NCBI GenBank assembly: GCA_020633205.1
Contig: JACKEB010000017.1
Location: 186,001 to 250,000, forward strand
Source of the DNA: Polyangiaceae bacterium
GTDB taxonomy: Bacteria > Myxococcota_A > Polyangia > Polyangiales > Polyangiaceae
Direction: 5' to 3'
Length of the DNA: 64,000 nucleotides
The notes beneath the pieces were generated by a model that was not told the DNA's origin, did no database searches, and saw only the letters and a list, made by a program, of their open reading frames with translations. Position numbers and translations under genes: made by a program. Positions 16,770 to 24,574 of the stretch are shown one piece after another; the first letter of the stretch is position 1; each line of letters begins with the position of its first letter.

Positions 16770-17213
16770 CTACTCTGCAGCTTGCGCCTGGTCGTAGTAG
16801 GCCTCGAACTCCCGCAGGGCGCGCTGCTTGTCCTGCTCGCTGAGCGCCTTACCGGCGACCTGGAAGATCTCGTGCTCTTCCTCGGCCATGTGGTGCTCAT
16901 TCAGCTCACACAGCACCTTCGCCTTGGCGACCCAGCCGGAGCTGCTCATGTCGTGGTTGGCTAGCTCCTCGAGCTTGTCACGGATCTCCTCGTGCTCCTT
17001 GACGGAGTGCGCTGCGTGCTCACGCCCCATATCGGTCGAGAGCAGCGTCGCGTAGAAGGCGCGCTCTTCCGCCTCGGCGTGGGTCTCCATCGCCTTCTTC
17101 AGGCGCTCGAAGAGCTCGCGGCGCCCACGAGAATCCCCGTGAGTCTTCACCACCAGCTTCATCAGCGTGCGTTGAACGTCGTGGTCGGCCCGTAGTCTTT
17201 CGAAAATCGTCAT
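16770..17213 (-). CDS. Hemerythrin HHE domain protein
   Basis: 147 aa. A cation-binding hemerythrin domain with regularly spaced metal ligands: LRADHDVQR, METHAEAEERAFY, VKEHEEIRDKL and LNEHHMAEEEHEIF. Such proteins bind a di-iron site and act in oxygen or nitric oxide handling or iron-sulfur repair. This one has no fused domain, is acidic and should be cytoplasmic. The ATG at 17213 is chosen because the frame upstream lacks conserved-looking sequence. A short palindrome, TGGCAA-G-TTGCCA, lies at 17286-17298, about 73 bases upstream of the start, and may be an operator. Confidence 0.85.
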   Translation of the reverse strand: MTIFERLRADHDVQRTLMKLVVKTHGDSRGRRELFERLKKAMETHAEAEERAFYATLLSTDMGREHAAHSVKEHEEIRDKLEELANHDMSSSGWVAKAKVLCELNEHHMAEEEHEIFQVAGKALSEQDKQRALREFEAYYDQAQAAE

Positions 17214-17399
17214 GCCCAAAGGCAATGCAGACAGCGGGCCAACCACCCAGCACCGCATTCCCCGCGGATGCGTTTCAGGCCACTGTGGCAAGTTGCCAAG
17301 CATGGGACAAGCTGACGCCGACAACTCGGCGGCGATCAGGCAATTCTTCGCGGTTGGATCGGTTGGGGGTGAGGCGCACCTACCTCACCCCGCGGACCG

Positions 17400-17768
17400 T
17401 CATACCCTACAAACGTCGGAGCGAATGATGAAGCGCACGCCTTCGGGTGCCTCGATGGAGAAACCCGAGCCGCGCCCCGGCACCACATCGAGGGTGAGGC
17501 GCGTGTGCTTCCAACGTTCGTACTGATCGCCACCCATGTAGAACGGCGTGTCCCCAATCTCACCGAGCAGCACGTCCCGCACCCCGAGGCGCAGCTCTCC
17601 GCGCGGATAGCACATGGGCGCGCTCCCATCGCAGCAGCCACCCGACTGGTGAAACATCAGCGGACCGTGCATCGCGATGAGCTTGGCGATCAGCTCGAGC
17701 GCGGCGGGGGTGGCGTCGACCTGCGCCTCTCGAGGAGGCGCAGGGTCGGTGTCAGTTGAACCTGACAT
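17400..17768 (-). CDS. DUF779 family protein, aldehyde dehydrogenase partner
   Basis: 122 aa. The family is recognised from FHQSGGCCDGSAPMCYP, with its Cys-Cys pair and a third Cys, and from FYMGGDQYERWKHTRLTLDVV. DUF779 genes are very often next to acetaldehyde-type dehydrogenases, as here: the dehydrogenase ends 13 bases upstream on the same strand. The role is unknown; the conserved cysteines suggest metal or redox function. The start ATG 17768 has GGGG about 9 bases upstream. It is expected to be transcribed from the sigma-54-type promoter described at 19338-19353. Confidence 0.85.
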   Translation of the reverse strand: MSGSTDTDPAPPREAQVDATPAALELIAKLIAMHGPLMFHQSGGCCDGSAPMCYPRGELRLGVRDVLLGEIGDTPFYMGGDQYERWKHTRLTLDVVPGRGSGFSIEAPEGVRFIIRSDVCRV

Positions 17769-17781
17769 GCGAAGGATCCCC

Positions 17782-19299
17782 TTAGAAGAAGCCCATCGGA
17801 TTCGGGTCATAGCTGACCAGGATGTTCTTCGTCTGCTGGTAGTGCTCGAGCATCATCTTGTGGGTTTCACGCCCGATGCCTGACTGCTTGTAGCCGCCGA
17901 ACGCCGCATGAGCGGGGTACAGGTGGTAGCAGTTGGTCCAGACGCGCCCAGCCTCGATGGCGCGAGCTGCGCGATAGGCGGTGTGAGTGTTGCGAGTCCA
18001 CACCCCCGCGCCAAGCCCGTAGAGGGTGTCGTTCGCGATCTTGATCGCCTCGTCGAAGCCATCGAACTGCGCCACGCTGACGACGGGGCCGAAGATCTCC
18101 TCTTGGAAAATCCGCATGGAGTTGTTGCCTTCGAACACCGTCGGCGCGACGTAGTAGCCGTCTTCCATCCCCTCTAGCCGAACGCGCTCGCCACCGGTGA
18201 GCACCTTTGCGCCCTCCTTCTTGCCGATGTCGATGTAGGAGAGGATCTTCTCGAGTTGGTCGTTGCTCGCCTGGGCGCCGAGCTTGGTGTCCGTGTCCAG
18301 GGGGTTCCCCGGCTGAGCCCGCGCAGCGCGCGCGACGGCGCTGTCCATGAACGCGCCGTAGATCTTCTTTTCGACCAGCGCGCGTGAGGGACAGGTGCAG
18401 ACCTCACCCTGGTTCAGCGCAAACATGGCGAAGCCCTCCAGCGCCTTCTGCCGGAATGCGTCGTCCTGATCCCAAACGTCGGCGAAGAAGATGTTCGGGC
18501 TCTTGCCGCCAAGCTCGAGGGTCACGGGGATCAGGTTCTCTGACGCGTACTGCATGATCAGGCGGCCGGTGGTCGTTTCCCCGGTGAAAGCCACCTTGGA
18601 TACACGGCGGTTCTGGGCCAGCGGCTTGCCAGCCTCCACACCGAAGCCGTTGACGATGTTCAACACACCCGGCGGCAACACCTTGCTGATGAGCTCGGCG
18701 AAAAGCAGGATGGTTGAGGGCGTTTGCTCCGCCGGCTTCAGCACCACGGCGTTGCCCGCTGCTAGCGCTGGCGCGAGCTTCCAAGCCGCCATGAGCAGCG
18801 GGAAGTTCCAGGGGATGATCTGCCCGACGACTCCGAGCGGCTCCTTCACGTGGTAGGAGACGGTGTGCTCATCGAGCTCCGCCATGCTCCCCTCCTCGCT
18901 GCGTAGGCATCCGGCGAAGTAGCGGAAGTGGTCGATGGCTAGAGGCAGATCTGCTGCGAGGGTCTCGCGGATTGGCTTGCCGTTGTCCCAGGTCTCGGAG
19001 ACGGCGAGCATCTCCAGGTTCTCCTGCATCACATCGGCGATGCGATTCAGCACCTGCGCGCGCTCGGCGACCGGGGTCTTACCCCACTTCACCTTCGCTG
19101 AATGCGCTGCGTCGAGAGCGAGCTCGATGTCTTCAGCAGTAGAACGCGGGATCTCGCAGAATGGCTTGCCGGTGACCGGTGAGATGTTCTCGAAGTACTG
19201 CTCTTTCTTGGGCTTTACCCACTCACCCCCGATGAAATTCGCATATCGAGACTGGTAGTTCACTTTGGAGCCGGCAGTGTTGGGTCGTTCGTAGCGCAT
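17782..19299 (-). CDS. NAD(P)-dependent aldehyde dehydrogenase, acetaldehyde type (AcoD/ExaC-like)
   Basis: 505 aa, full length. Key parts of the aldehyde dehydrogenase fold: IIPWNFPLLMAAWK for NAD binding, FTGETTTGR for the nucleotide phosphate loop, the general-base Glu in TLELGGKSPNI, the catalytic Cys in NQGEVCTCPSR (about residue 302) and EEIFGPVVSV. The GEVC variant with a second Cys (CTC) is typical of the acetaldehyde dehydrogenases used in ethanol and acetoin breakdown. It oxidises short aldehydes to the acid in the cytoplasm. The start ATG at 19299 has GAGGAAG four bases upstream. It leads an operon with DUF779 and faces an AcoR-like sigma-54 activator, the standard arrangement for this enzyme. 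Confidence 0.93.
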   Translation of the reverse strand: MRYERPNTAGSKVNYQSRYANFIGGEWVKPKKEQYFENISPVTGKPFCEIPRSTAEDIELALDAAHSAKVKWGKTPVAERAQVLNRIADVMQENLEMLAVSETWDNGKPIRETLAADLPLAIDHFRYFAGCLRSEEGSMAELDEHTVSYHVKEPLGVVGQIIPWNFPLLMAAWKLAPALAAGNAVVLKPAEQTPSTILLFAELISKVLPPGVLNIVNGFGVEAGKPLAQNRRVSKVAFTGETTTGRLIMQYASENLIPVTLELGGKSPNIFFADVWDQDDAFRQKALEGFAMFALNQGEVCTCPSRALVEKKIYGAFMDSAVARAARAQPGNPLDTDTKLGAQASNDQLEKILSYIDIGKKEGAKVLTGGERVRLEGMEDGYYVAPTVFEGNNSMRIFQEEIFGPVVSVAQFDGFDEAIKIANDTLYGLGAGVWTRNTHTAYRAARAIEAGRVWTNCYHLYPAHAAFGGYKQSGIGRETHKMMLEHYQQTKNILVSYDPNPMGFF

Positions 19300-19337
19300 G
19301 ATTCTTCCTCCCTCTGTGGGTCTGTCCGGGGCGCCAG

Positions 19338-19353
19338 TGCACGGCGCGGGCCA
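19338..19353 (-). promoter_or_regulatory. Candidate sigma-54 promoter (-24/-12) for the aldehyde dehydrogenase operon
   Basis: Reading the minus strand, TGGCCC-GCGCC-GTGCA matches the consensus TGGCAC-N5-TTGCA with the invariant GG and GC dinucleotides at the right spacing and two mismatches elsewhere. The expected start point, near 19327, leaves a leader of about 28 bases with a good ribosome binding site before the ATG at 19299. A sigma-54 activator gene is divergent from it. Confidence 0.65.
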
Positions 19354-19414
19354 AGGCGAAACACTGCGGAAAACTCCGGCAATGGGTGGTAGCGCTCGAC
19401 GAAGTGGAGCGACC

Positions 19415-19435
19415 CGCGACAAGACAGGTGTTGCG
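19415..19435. promoter_or_regulatory. Inverted repeat, candidate enhancer site for the sigma-54 activator
   Basis: CGCGACA-N7-TGTTGCG, 6 of 7 arm positions paired. It sits about 62 bases upstream of the -24 element and 64 bases before the activator's own start, the usual place for an upstream activating site of an AcoR-type protein. Confidence 0.5.
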
Positions 19436-19498
19436 AAACGAATCAGAAACCTGGGCTAGCTTGTTTGGCTGCCGACTGAGGCATACGCTTCTTGAACA

Positions 19499-21481
19499 GT
19501 GCTCGACCCGCTGTTGCTCGATCACGCGACCGAAGGGACTTGGCTCGACTTTCAGTCCAAGCACCCACGCGGAATTGCGTTCGGCGCTCACCTCCCGGTG
19601 ATCAGTCACTGGGAGCGCTCGCGCACGCTGGGCGCGCCCATCGACGGGCCTCGACCCGAAGACGCGTTGACACGCGGAAATGAGCTCCGGGAGCGCGCGG
19701 AACGCGTGGAACCGGTGCTCCACGACGGCTTCGAAGTGCTGCAACGCACCGCCGCCAGCGTTGGCAGCCAGGACTACATGCTGCTTGTCTCCGACATGGA
19801 CGGCGTGATCGTCAACGCGAGCGGCGGTGGCTCGTTTGCATCCGAAGCGCGTCGCGTACTGTTGATGGAGGGCGCGAGCTGGAACGAGTCGATACGCGGC
19901 ACCAATGCCATCGGCACCGCCATTGCCGCGGGGAGACCGGTCATCGTGCATGGCACCGCGCACTTCGCTCGGCCCTACCACGGGCTGGTGTGCTACGCGG
20001 CTCCGGTGCACGACGCGGACGGCACACCGGTCGCCGTCCTCGACGCCACGTCGCTGGTTGCCCGCGCGGACAACGCCATCGCCTCAGCGGTACTGGCGGC
20101 TGCATCCGCATTGACCGAGCTCCTGCGGCTCCGTGCGTACTCCCTGGCGGGCGCTGCGGTCACCCGCGCGCTTGGGCGCAGCCTCGAGCGCATGAACTGC
20201 CCCGTCGCGCTGGTCGAGCCGCCTGGGCGAGTGTCTCGCTTGAACAGCCCGGCGCGACAACTCTTCGCTGGAAGCGAAGCAACTCGTGACGTGGGCGCAC
20301 TGTTGGGGCTTGATTTTCAGCAGCTGACGCAGCTCGCTCTATCCGCGACAACCCTCGAGGTTTACTCACCAGTCAGTGGGCGCGCACATCGGGTGCACGC
20401 TGAACCCATCGAGAGCGGCGGCCGGGTGATCGCGCTGCTGGTCTTCATGGATCCGACCTCGCGGCTGTCCACGATTCCGCCTCCGCCAAGGGCGCCTGCG
20501 AGCGTGCCTCGCAAGGACGCCTTCTCGGAGATCTTCGCGGAGGACAAACCGACGCGCACGGCGCTCGACTGGGCACGACGCATCGCGCCTAGCGACATCC
20601 CGATCATGCTCCTCGCGGAAACGGGCTCAGGAAAAGAGCTGCTGGCCAGCGCGATCCACGGCGCCAGCAATCGTGCTGCCGGACCGTTCGTCGCAGTCAA
20701 CTGCGGCTCCTTCAGTCCTTCGCTGCTGGAGAGCGAACTCTTCGGTTACGCGCCGGGGGCGTTCACTGGGGCAGAGAAGGGCGGACGGCACGGTCTGCTG
20801 CACGCCGCGCGCGGTGGGACGTTGTTCCTCGACGAGGTCGGAGAGATGCCCCTCGCCATGCAAGCCGCGCTGCTGCGCTTCCTCGAGTCGGGGACCTACC
20901 ATCGTGTGGGGGAGACCAAGCAGGAGCACGCGGATGTGCGCGTGTTGTGCGCGACGTGCCGTGACCTGCCAGCGCTGGTCGAGGAGGGGACTTTCCGCAA
21001 GGATCTATTCTATCGCCTCAAGGGCGCTACGGTCACGTTGCCACCGCTGCGCTCCCGCAGTGACAGCGTGAGCCTAGCCAGGCACCTGCTGGCGCAACTC
21101 GCCGCCAAGCACGAAGTCGTGCCCACACCCGGGCTCTCAGCGGAAGTAGAAGCGTTCGTCGAACGTCACCCCTGGCCAGGCAACGTCAGGGAGCTCAAGA
21201 GCACCCTGGATGTGGCGCTCGTCCTAGCGCAAGGCGCTGGAAGCGTGGAGCTCAGTCATCTGCCCCCGGATCTCGTCGCGGATCAGGAACCCGCGCCGCC
21301 AAGCAATGGGCCTGAGAATCAGCTTCAGGAGGCCCAAGGTTGGGCGGTGCGCCGCGCACTCCAAGAGGTCGCCGGCAACGTGAGCCTGGCCGCCAAGCGC
21401 CTCGGGGTCGCTCGCAGCACGCTCTACCGCATGATGCGCCGACACGGCGTCGACCTGAACGAAGTCAGCAAGAAGGGCTGA
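19499..21481 (+). CDS. Sigma-54-dependent transcriptional activator, AcoR-like (GAF-AAA+-Fis)
   Basis: 660 aa. The N-terminal region (about 1-330) has the AcoR/acetoin-activator pattern: a helical start with SHWERSR, then a GAF domain containing SWNESIRGTNAIGTAIAAG and HFARPYHGLVCYAAPV. The central AAA+ domain has Walker A ETGSGKEL (about 374), the sigma-54 contact loop GAFTGAEKGG (about 420) and Walker B GGTLFLDEVGEM. A Fis-type HTH closes the protein (VSLAAKRLGVARSTLYRMMRR). The start is GTG. It is divergent from the aldehyde dehydrogenase operon and is the likely activator of it, sensing an aldehyde, alcohol or acetoin-like molecule. One residue difference is notable: Walker A reads ETGSGKE rather than the common ESGTGKE. 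Confidence 0.92.
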   Translation: MLDPLLLDHATEGTWLDFQSKHPRGIAFGAHLPVISHWERSRTLGAPIDGPRPEDALTRGNELRERAERVEPVLHDGFEVLQRTAASVGSQDYMLLVSDMDGVIVNASGGGSFASEARRVLLMEGASWNESIRGTNAIGTAIAAGRPVIVHGTAHFARPYHGLVCYAAPVHDADGTPVAVLDATSLVARADNAIASAVLAAASALTELLRLRAYSLAGAAVTRALGRSLERMNCPVALVEPPGRVSRLNSPARQLFAGSEATRDVGALLGLDFQQLTQLALSATTLEVYSPVSGRAHRVHAEPIESGGRVIALLVFMDPTSRLSTIPPPPRAPASVPRKDAFSEIFAEDKPTRTALDWARRIAPSDIPIMLLAETGSGKELLASAIHGASNRAAGPFVAVNCGSFSPSLLESELFGYAPGAFTGAEKGGRHGLLHAARGGTLFLDEVGEMPLAMQAALLRFLESGTYHRVGETKQEHADVRVLCATCRDLPALVEEGTFRKDLFYRLKGATVTLPPLRSRSDSVSLARHLLAQLAAKHEVVPTPGLSAEVEAFVERHPWPGNVRELKSTLDVALVLAQGAGSVELSHLPPDLVADQEPAPPSNGPENQLQEAQGWAVRRALQEVAGNVSLAAKRLGVARSTLYRMMRRHGVDLNEVSKKG

Positions 21482-21505
21482 GCCGCGCTGACTGACTTCG
21501 CCTAC

Positions 21506-21955
21506 TTGAGCGACCATCCAGACGCCGTCGACGAAGTCGCAGCCTGGTGGTTTTCAGCGTGGAAAGGTTGGCCGTACCCGGACAGCCACGGCGTCGCCGA
21601 AGAACTGCGAGGTGAGCTCAGCTGCGACGCGTTGCCGGTTCAAGTGGTGGCTCTGGAAGCGGGCACGCCGGTAGGCTCCGCGGTGCTGAAGCCTCACGAG
21701 ATGCGCCAGAGCTTTCCCGACTTTGAGTTTTGGCTGGGCAACGTCTACGTGATCCCGGCGCGACGCGGAAAGCGGCTCGCCTCCAAGCTCGCGCTACACG
21801 TTGAGCGCATTGCCGTCGAGCGAGGCATCCCCCAGTTGTACTTGGCCACCGAGCAGCTCGATGGCGGTCTCTACGCGAGGCTCGGCTACGAGCCGGTCGT
21901 GCAAACGGAGAAGCGCGGCGCTCAGGTGCTGGTGATGGTCAAGCGCCTGAGCTAG
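21506..21955 (+). CDS. GNAT family N-acetyltransferase
   Basis: About 149 aa. The acetyl-CoA site is seen in VYVIPARRGKRLASKLA, matching the R/Q-x-x-G-x-G/A motif, and the C-terminal strand LYARLGYEPVVQTE is typical. The substrate is unknown. There is no ATG or GTG near the expected N-terminus: the frame opens directly after the stop of the activator gene, in the same frame, and only CTG 21488 or TTG 21506 can serve as start. The homologous N-terminus of such proteins (FAYLSDHP) begins before TTG 21506, so CTG 21488, or readthrough from the upstream gene, are both possible. Confidence 0.75.
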   Translation: MSDHPDAVDEVAAWWFSAWKGWPYPDSHGVAEELRGELSCDALPVQVVALEAGTPVGSAVLKPHEMRQSFPDFEFWLGNVYVIPARRGKRLASKLALHVERIAVERGIPQLYLATEQLDGGLYARLGYEPVVQTEKRGAQVLVMVKRLS

Positions 21956-22026
21956 CGCTTGTAACACTCAATTTCCGCATAACAATTCGTCCGCAACCCG
22001 AAGCCGCGCACTGGCATCCAGTCCGA

Positions 22027-22860
22027 CTACGCAGTCGCAAAGCGGCGCTTGAACGCGCCCAGCGTGCCGCGGTCTTTGCTGCGGTCATACACCGCGAACA
22101 GCACCCGCTCGAAGCAGCCAGCGAAGCGCGCGGAACCGAGGTGCTGACCGAATGCATCGGCCACCATCGACGGCTGATTGCGAAAGACGCCGCAACCCCA
22201 CGCTCCGAGCACCAGCACACGGTGCCGCTGATCGGCAGCGACCATCAGTACCTTGGCCGCGCGGCGACGGAGTGTCTCTTCCACCGCGGGCAAGCAACCG
22301 GTGTCTCGCTTGAGTGCCTCACCAGCGTTGGGTGCAGGCGCAGTGATCACCCCAGCAAAAAACGGCTCGTCGATCAGGTCCGTGCTGCGCGAACGAAAGA
22401 ACGGAACCGCTGGAGAGTAGATGATGTGATCCGTGTAGAGCATGGAATCCAGCGCGCGGTTCACCTTGTAATACGCTTCGACGCTGGGTGAAGTGAGACA
22501 CGGGTGCAGCGCCGAACAGCGGGTGACGTCCTCTTCTTGCGCCTTGGCGCCATTGATGAATCCACCACCGGGATTCCTAGCGGAAGCGAAGTTGAGCAAC
22601 GCGACGCGGCTCTCTCCCTCGCTAGCCAAGCGCCGCGCCCCGACCTGAGTCGTTTCGTCGCTGACTTCGATGCGTGGAGCAGGACCCGGCCCTCCCGGTA
22701 ACGCCAGCAGATCATCAAGCTCGTTTGGTGTGTAAAGACGCGTCCCTACGACCGCCGCCTCGATCTGCGAGCCAATCTCGACTCGCCCCCCCGTGGGGCC
22801 AACGTAGGACCCCGCGTCGCAAATCGCGAGGGTATCGCGAGCGACCTGTTTCAGTGACAT
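22027..22860 (-). CDS. Microbial-type poly(ADP-ribose) glycohydrolase (TIGR02452 / DUF2263 family)
   Basis: 277 aa. The PARG catalytic signature is present: NFASARNPGGGFINGAKAQE followed by E, giving the GGG-x(6)-QEE pattern whose second Glu is the catalytic residue in bacterial PARGs. The N-terminal accessory segment and C-terminal macro-like part (VLVLGAWGCGVFRNQP) complete the TIGR02452 type. These enzymes remove ADP-ribose from proteins or polymers. No ADP-ribosyltransferase was seen in the window, so its substrate is unknown; it could counter a toxin or take part in NAD-related defence. The neighbours give no operon partner. Confidence 0.88.
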   Translation of the reverse strand: MSLKQVARDTLAICDAGSYVGPTGGRVEIGSQIEAAVVGTRLYTPNELDDLLALPGGPGPAPRIEVSDETTQVGARRLASEGESRVALLNFASARNPGGGFINGAKAQEEDVTRCSALHPCLTSPSVEAYYKVNRALDSMLYTDHIIYSPAVPFFRSRSTDLIDEPFFAGVITAPAPNAGEALKRDTGCLPAVEETLRRRAAKVLMVAADQRHRVLVLGAWGCGVFRNQPSMVADAFGQHLGSARFAGCFERVLFAVYDRSKDRGTLGAFKRRFATA

Positions 22861-22958
22861 AGTCCGCTTGGTGTAGCACGAACACTAAGCCACGCAAGGC
22901 ACCGCTCCGACGATTTTCTTTGGGGGGAGGCGCGTCGTGACCGCGTCTGAAGGCATCC

Positions 22959-23480
22959 TTAGTCATCGTCGTCGTGCTCAGCCCCAGCTGCACGCACGGT
23001 CGGCTTATCCCCAGGGAAATTTTCGGAGGAGAATGCCGCCGCGGCCCCGTGGGTGTACACTAGGCGGCCGCCCGCCTCACCGGTTTGGTAGCCAAGCGCG
23101 AGCACACCGAGGGTACCCGCCACCGACGCCGCCGCGATCCCGAGACCACTCCGCTTGCGAGACAGCGCCGCCCCGACCAGCATCAACCCCAGTACCCCAG
23201 CGCTCGCCAGCACGAACCGCTTGGCCGCGTGTTCGTGAGCACTGATGTGCGTCTCCGCGACGACGCGCTCCACACGTTCTTCGTCCGCTTCTCCGCTCTG
23301 GAGCGCGAGCACTCCAGAGCCAACCAGCAACAGCTGCAACAAAACCGCGATCACCCACGCCCGGCCTGGAAGCCACTGGCGCCACCAGGCGATTAGCAGA
23401 CCGCCCGCGACGAGTGGCATCAGCACCGCCAACGCGATCGGCAGGTGTACCAGCTTGGGGTGGAACAACATCGAGTCCAT
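22959..23480 (-). CDS. DUF2231 family membrane protein
   Basis: 173 aa. The start ATG at 23480 has GGAGGT five bases upstream. It opens with MLFHPKLVHLPIALAVLMPL, the conserved His-rich first helix of DUF2231 (HPxxVHxPIA), and has four to five hydrophobic segments. Later histidines (HISAHEHAAKR and VYTHGAAAA) fit a haem or metal site across the membrane. The family resembles small cytochrome-b-like membrane proteins, with no proven function. The C-terminal tail is acidic and ends in EHDDDD. Confidence 0.8.
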   Translation of the reverse strand: MDSMLFHPKLVHLPIALAVLMPLVAGGLLIAWWRQWLPGRAWVIAVLLQLLLVGSGVLALQSGEADEERVERVVAETHISAHEHAAKRFVLASAGVLGLMLVGAALSRKRSGLGIAAASVAGTLGVLALGYQTGEAGGRLVYTHGAAAAFSSENFPGDKPTVRAAGAEHDDDD

Positions 23481-23939
23481 CAGCACCTCCAGTTCCTCCC
23501 AAACGTGGTGCCGGTCCCCCTCCTCGGCTATCCGCCGAATGTCGGACTCATCTAACGTTACGTCCGCTAAACACCGCGTTAACGGACCACGGTTCATCCG
23601 CACGGCAGTCATCGTCTGGTTGGTCCCCTCAGAAGTGTTGTCCAGGCGCTGGGAGGTTTGCTTCAGAGCACCTCACCCCCCAATCCCGGCGATCAAGGTG
23701 CACCGCCTGCGAACCTGGCAGCATTTTCCCCATAGAAATATAAAGCAACAATCCTGGAACATCGGCGTTGGTGTTCGACACGAGTGTCGCGTTGAATGGA
23801 ACGGCCGCTCCTGGCGGAAACTACGATTAGTGCGATATCCGCCGACGGTTACACCCACTAGGGTGGTAGCGCGACGAGTACCGAACCCCTACGTTGCGCG
23901 CATTCCCCCTCCGCGCCCCACCCCGGCGCAAGTTGCCCC
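23481..23939. other. Divergent intergenic region without a gene
   Basis: 459 bp between the DUF2231 gene and the next rightward gene. It is locally AT-richer around 23725-23760 (CCCATAGAAATATAAAGCAA), which would fit promoter DNA. It contains the palindrome CGACAC-GA-GTGTCG at 23776-23789. A long rightward reading frame through the region has no features of a real protein. Confidence 0.45.
23776..23789. promoter_or_regulatory. Palindrome CGACAC-N2-GTGTCG, candidate operator (copy 1)
   Basis: Perfect 6-bp arms with a 2-base centre, about 150 bases upstream of the gene at 23940. The same arms and spacing recur at 27402-27415 upstream of the REC-EAL gene, suggesting one shared regulator. Confidence 0.5.
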
Positions 23940-24410
23940 ATGTCTTTACGACCGATTCTGGCGCCACAAGGCCTGCCTGAAGACGAATACGTGCGCACTG
24001 CTCTCTGGAGCGCTGAAGGTGATCTGGGACGCATCATCGATGCACCAACGAGTTCCCTTGATGCGTACGTAAGCCACCTGAAGAAGCTGCGCTTCCTGGA
24101 CAGCGGGCCGGCACCGCTGGTGTGCTTCGTGGATACCCGCGCCTTGGGCGTCGTGCTCATGGCGCGCGCGCTGCTCGAAGCAGAGGTTCCCTCGTTGGCT
24201 CGGGCGAGCTGGCTATTGCTGCTTCAGGAGGGACGCGCGGAACACTTTGCTGCGTCTGCTGAGCGCCTTGGGACCCTGGACGACTCCGTCGATGCGGTTC
24301 CGCTGTGGAAGTCGCGCGCCGGCCAGTACTTCGTGGTGGTGCCCCCTACGCCACCAATCGCACGCCTACGTGCCCGCTGCGCGGAAGCGCAGATGCTCGC
24401 GATGTTGTGA
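23940..24410 (+). CDS. Hypothetical protein
   Basis: 156 aa from an ATG with a weak ribosome binding site. It has no signal or membrane segment. A central hydrophobic stretch (PLVCFVDTRALGVVLMARALL) could be a buried strand-helix unit of an alpha/beta fold, and the tail reads QYFVVVPPTPPIARL. No family was recognised. Codon composition is that of the neighbours (third positions G/C-rich), which supports it being real. A palindrome about 150 bases upstream may control it. Confidence 0.5.
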   Translation: MSLRPILAPQGLPEDEYVRTALWSAEGDLGRIIDAPTSSLDAYVSHLKKLRFLDSGPAPLVCFVDTRALGVVLMARALLEAEVPSLARASWLLLLQEGRAEHFAASAERLGTLDDSVDAVPLWKSRAGQYFVVVPPTPPIARLRARCAEAQMLAML

Positions 24411-24574
24411 GTCAGGAAAGTACTGCCTCGAGGAAACAGCAAAACGCGCCACGCTTCCAGCATGGAAACGTCTTGGGCCTGCCGAATCCAGATTGAACGG
24501 CCCTAGAGGCTAAGAGATAGTAGCGCAGCAGTCCTCCCAGGAGAAGGCGGATGCGCGCTCTTGATTGAGTCCCT

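Noticed and set aside
23245..24072. 275-aa rightward frame across the 23.5-kb intergenic region
   Set aside because: It is antisense to the DUF2231 gene, rich in Arg/Ser/Pro/Trp without pattern, and overlaps the better-supported gene at 23940.
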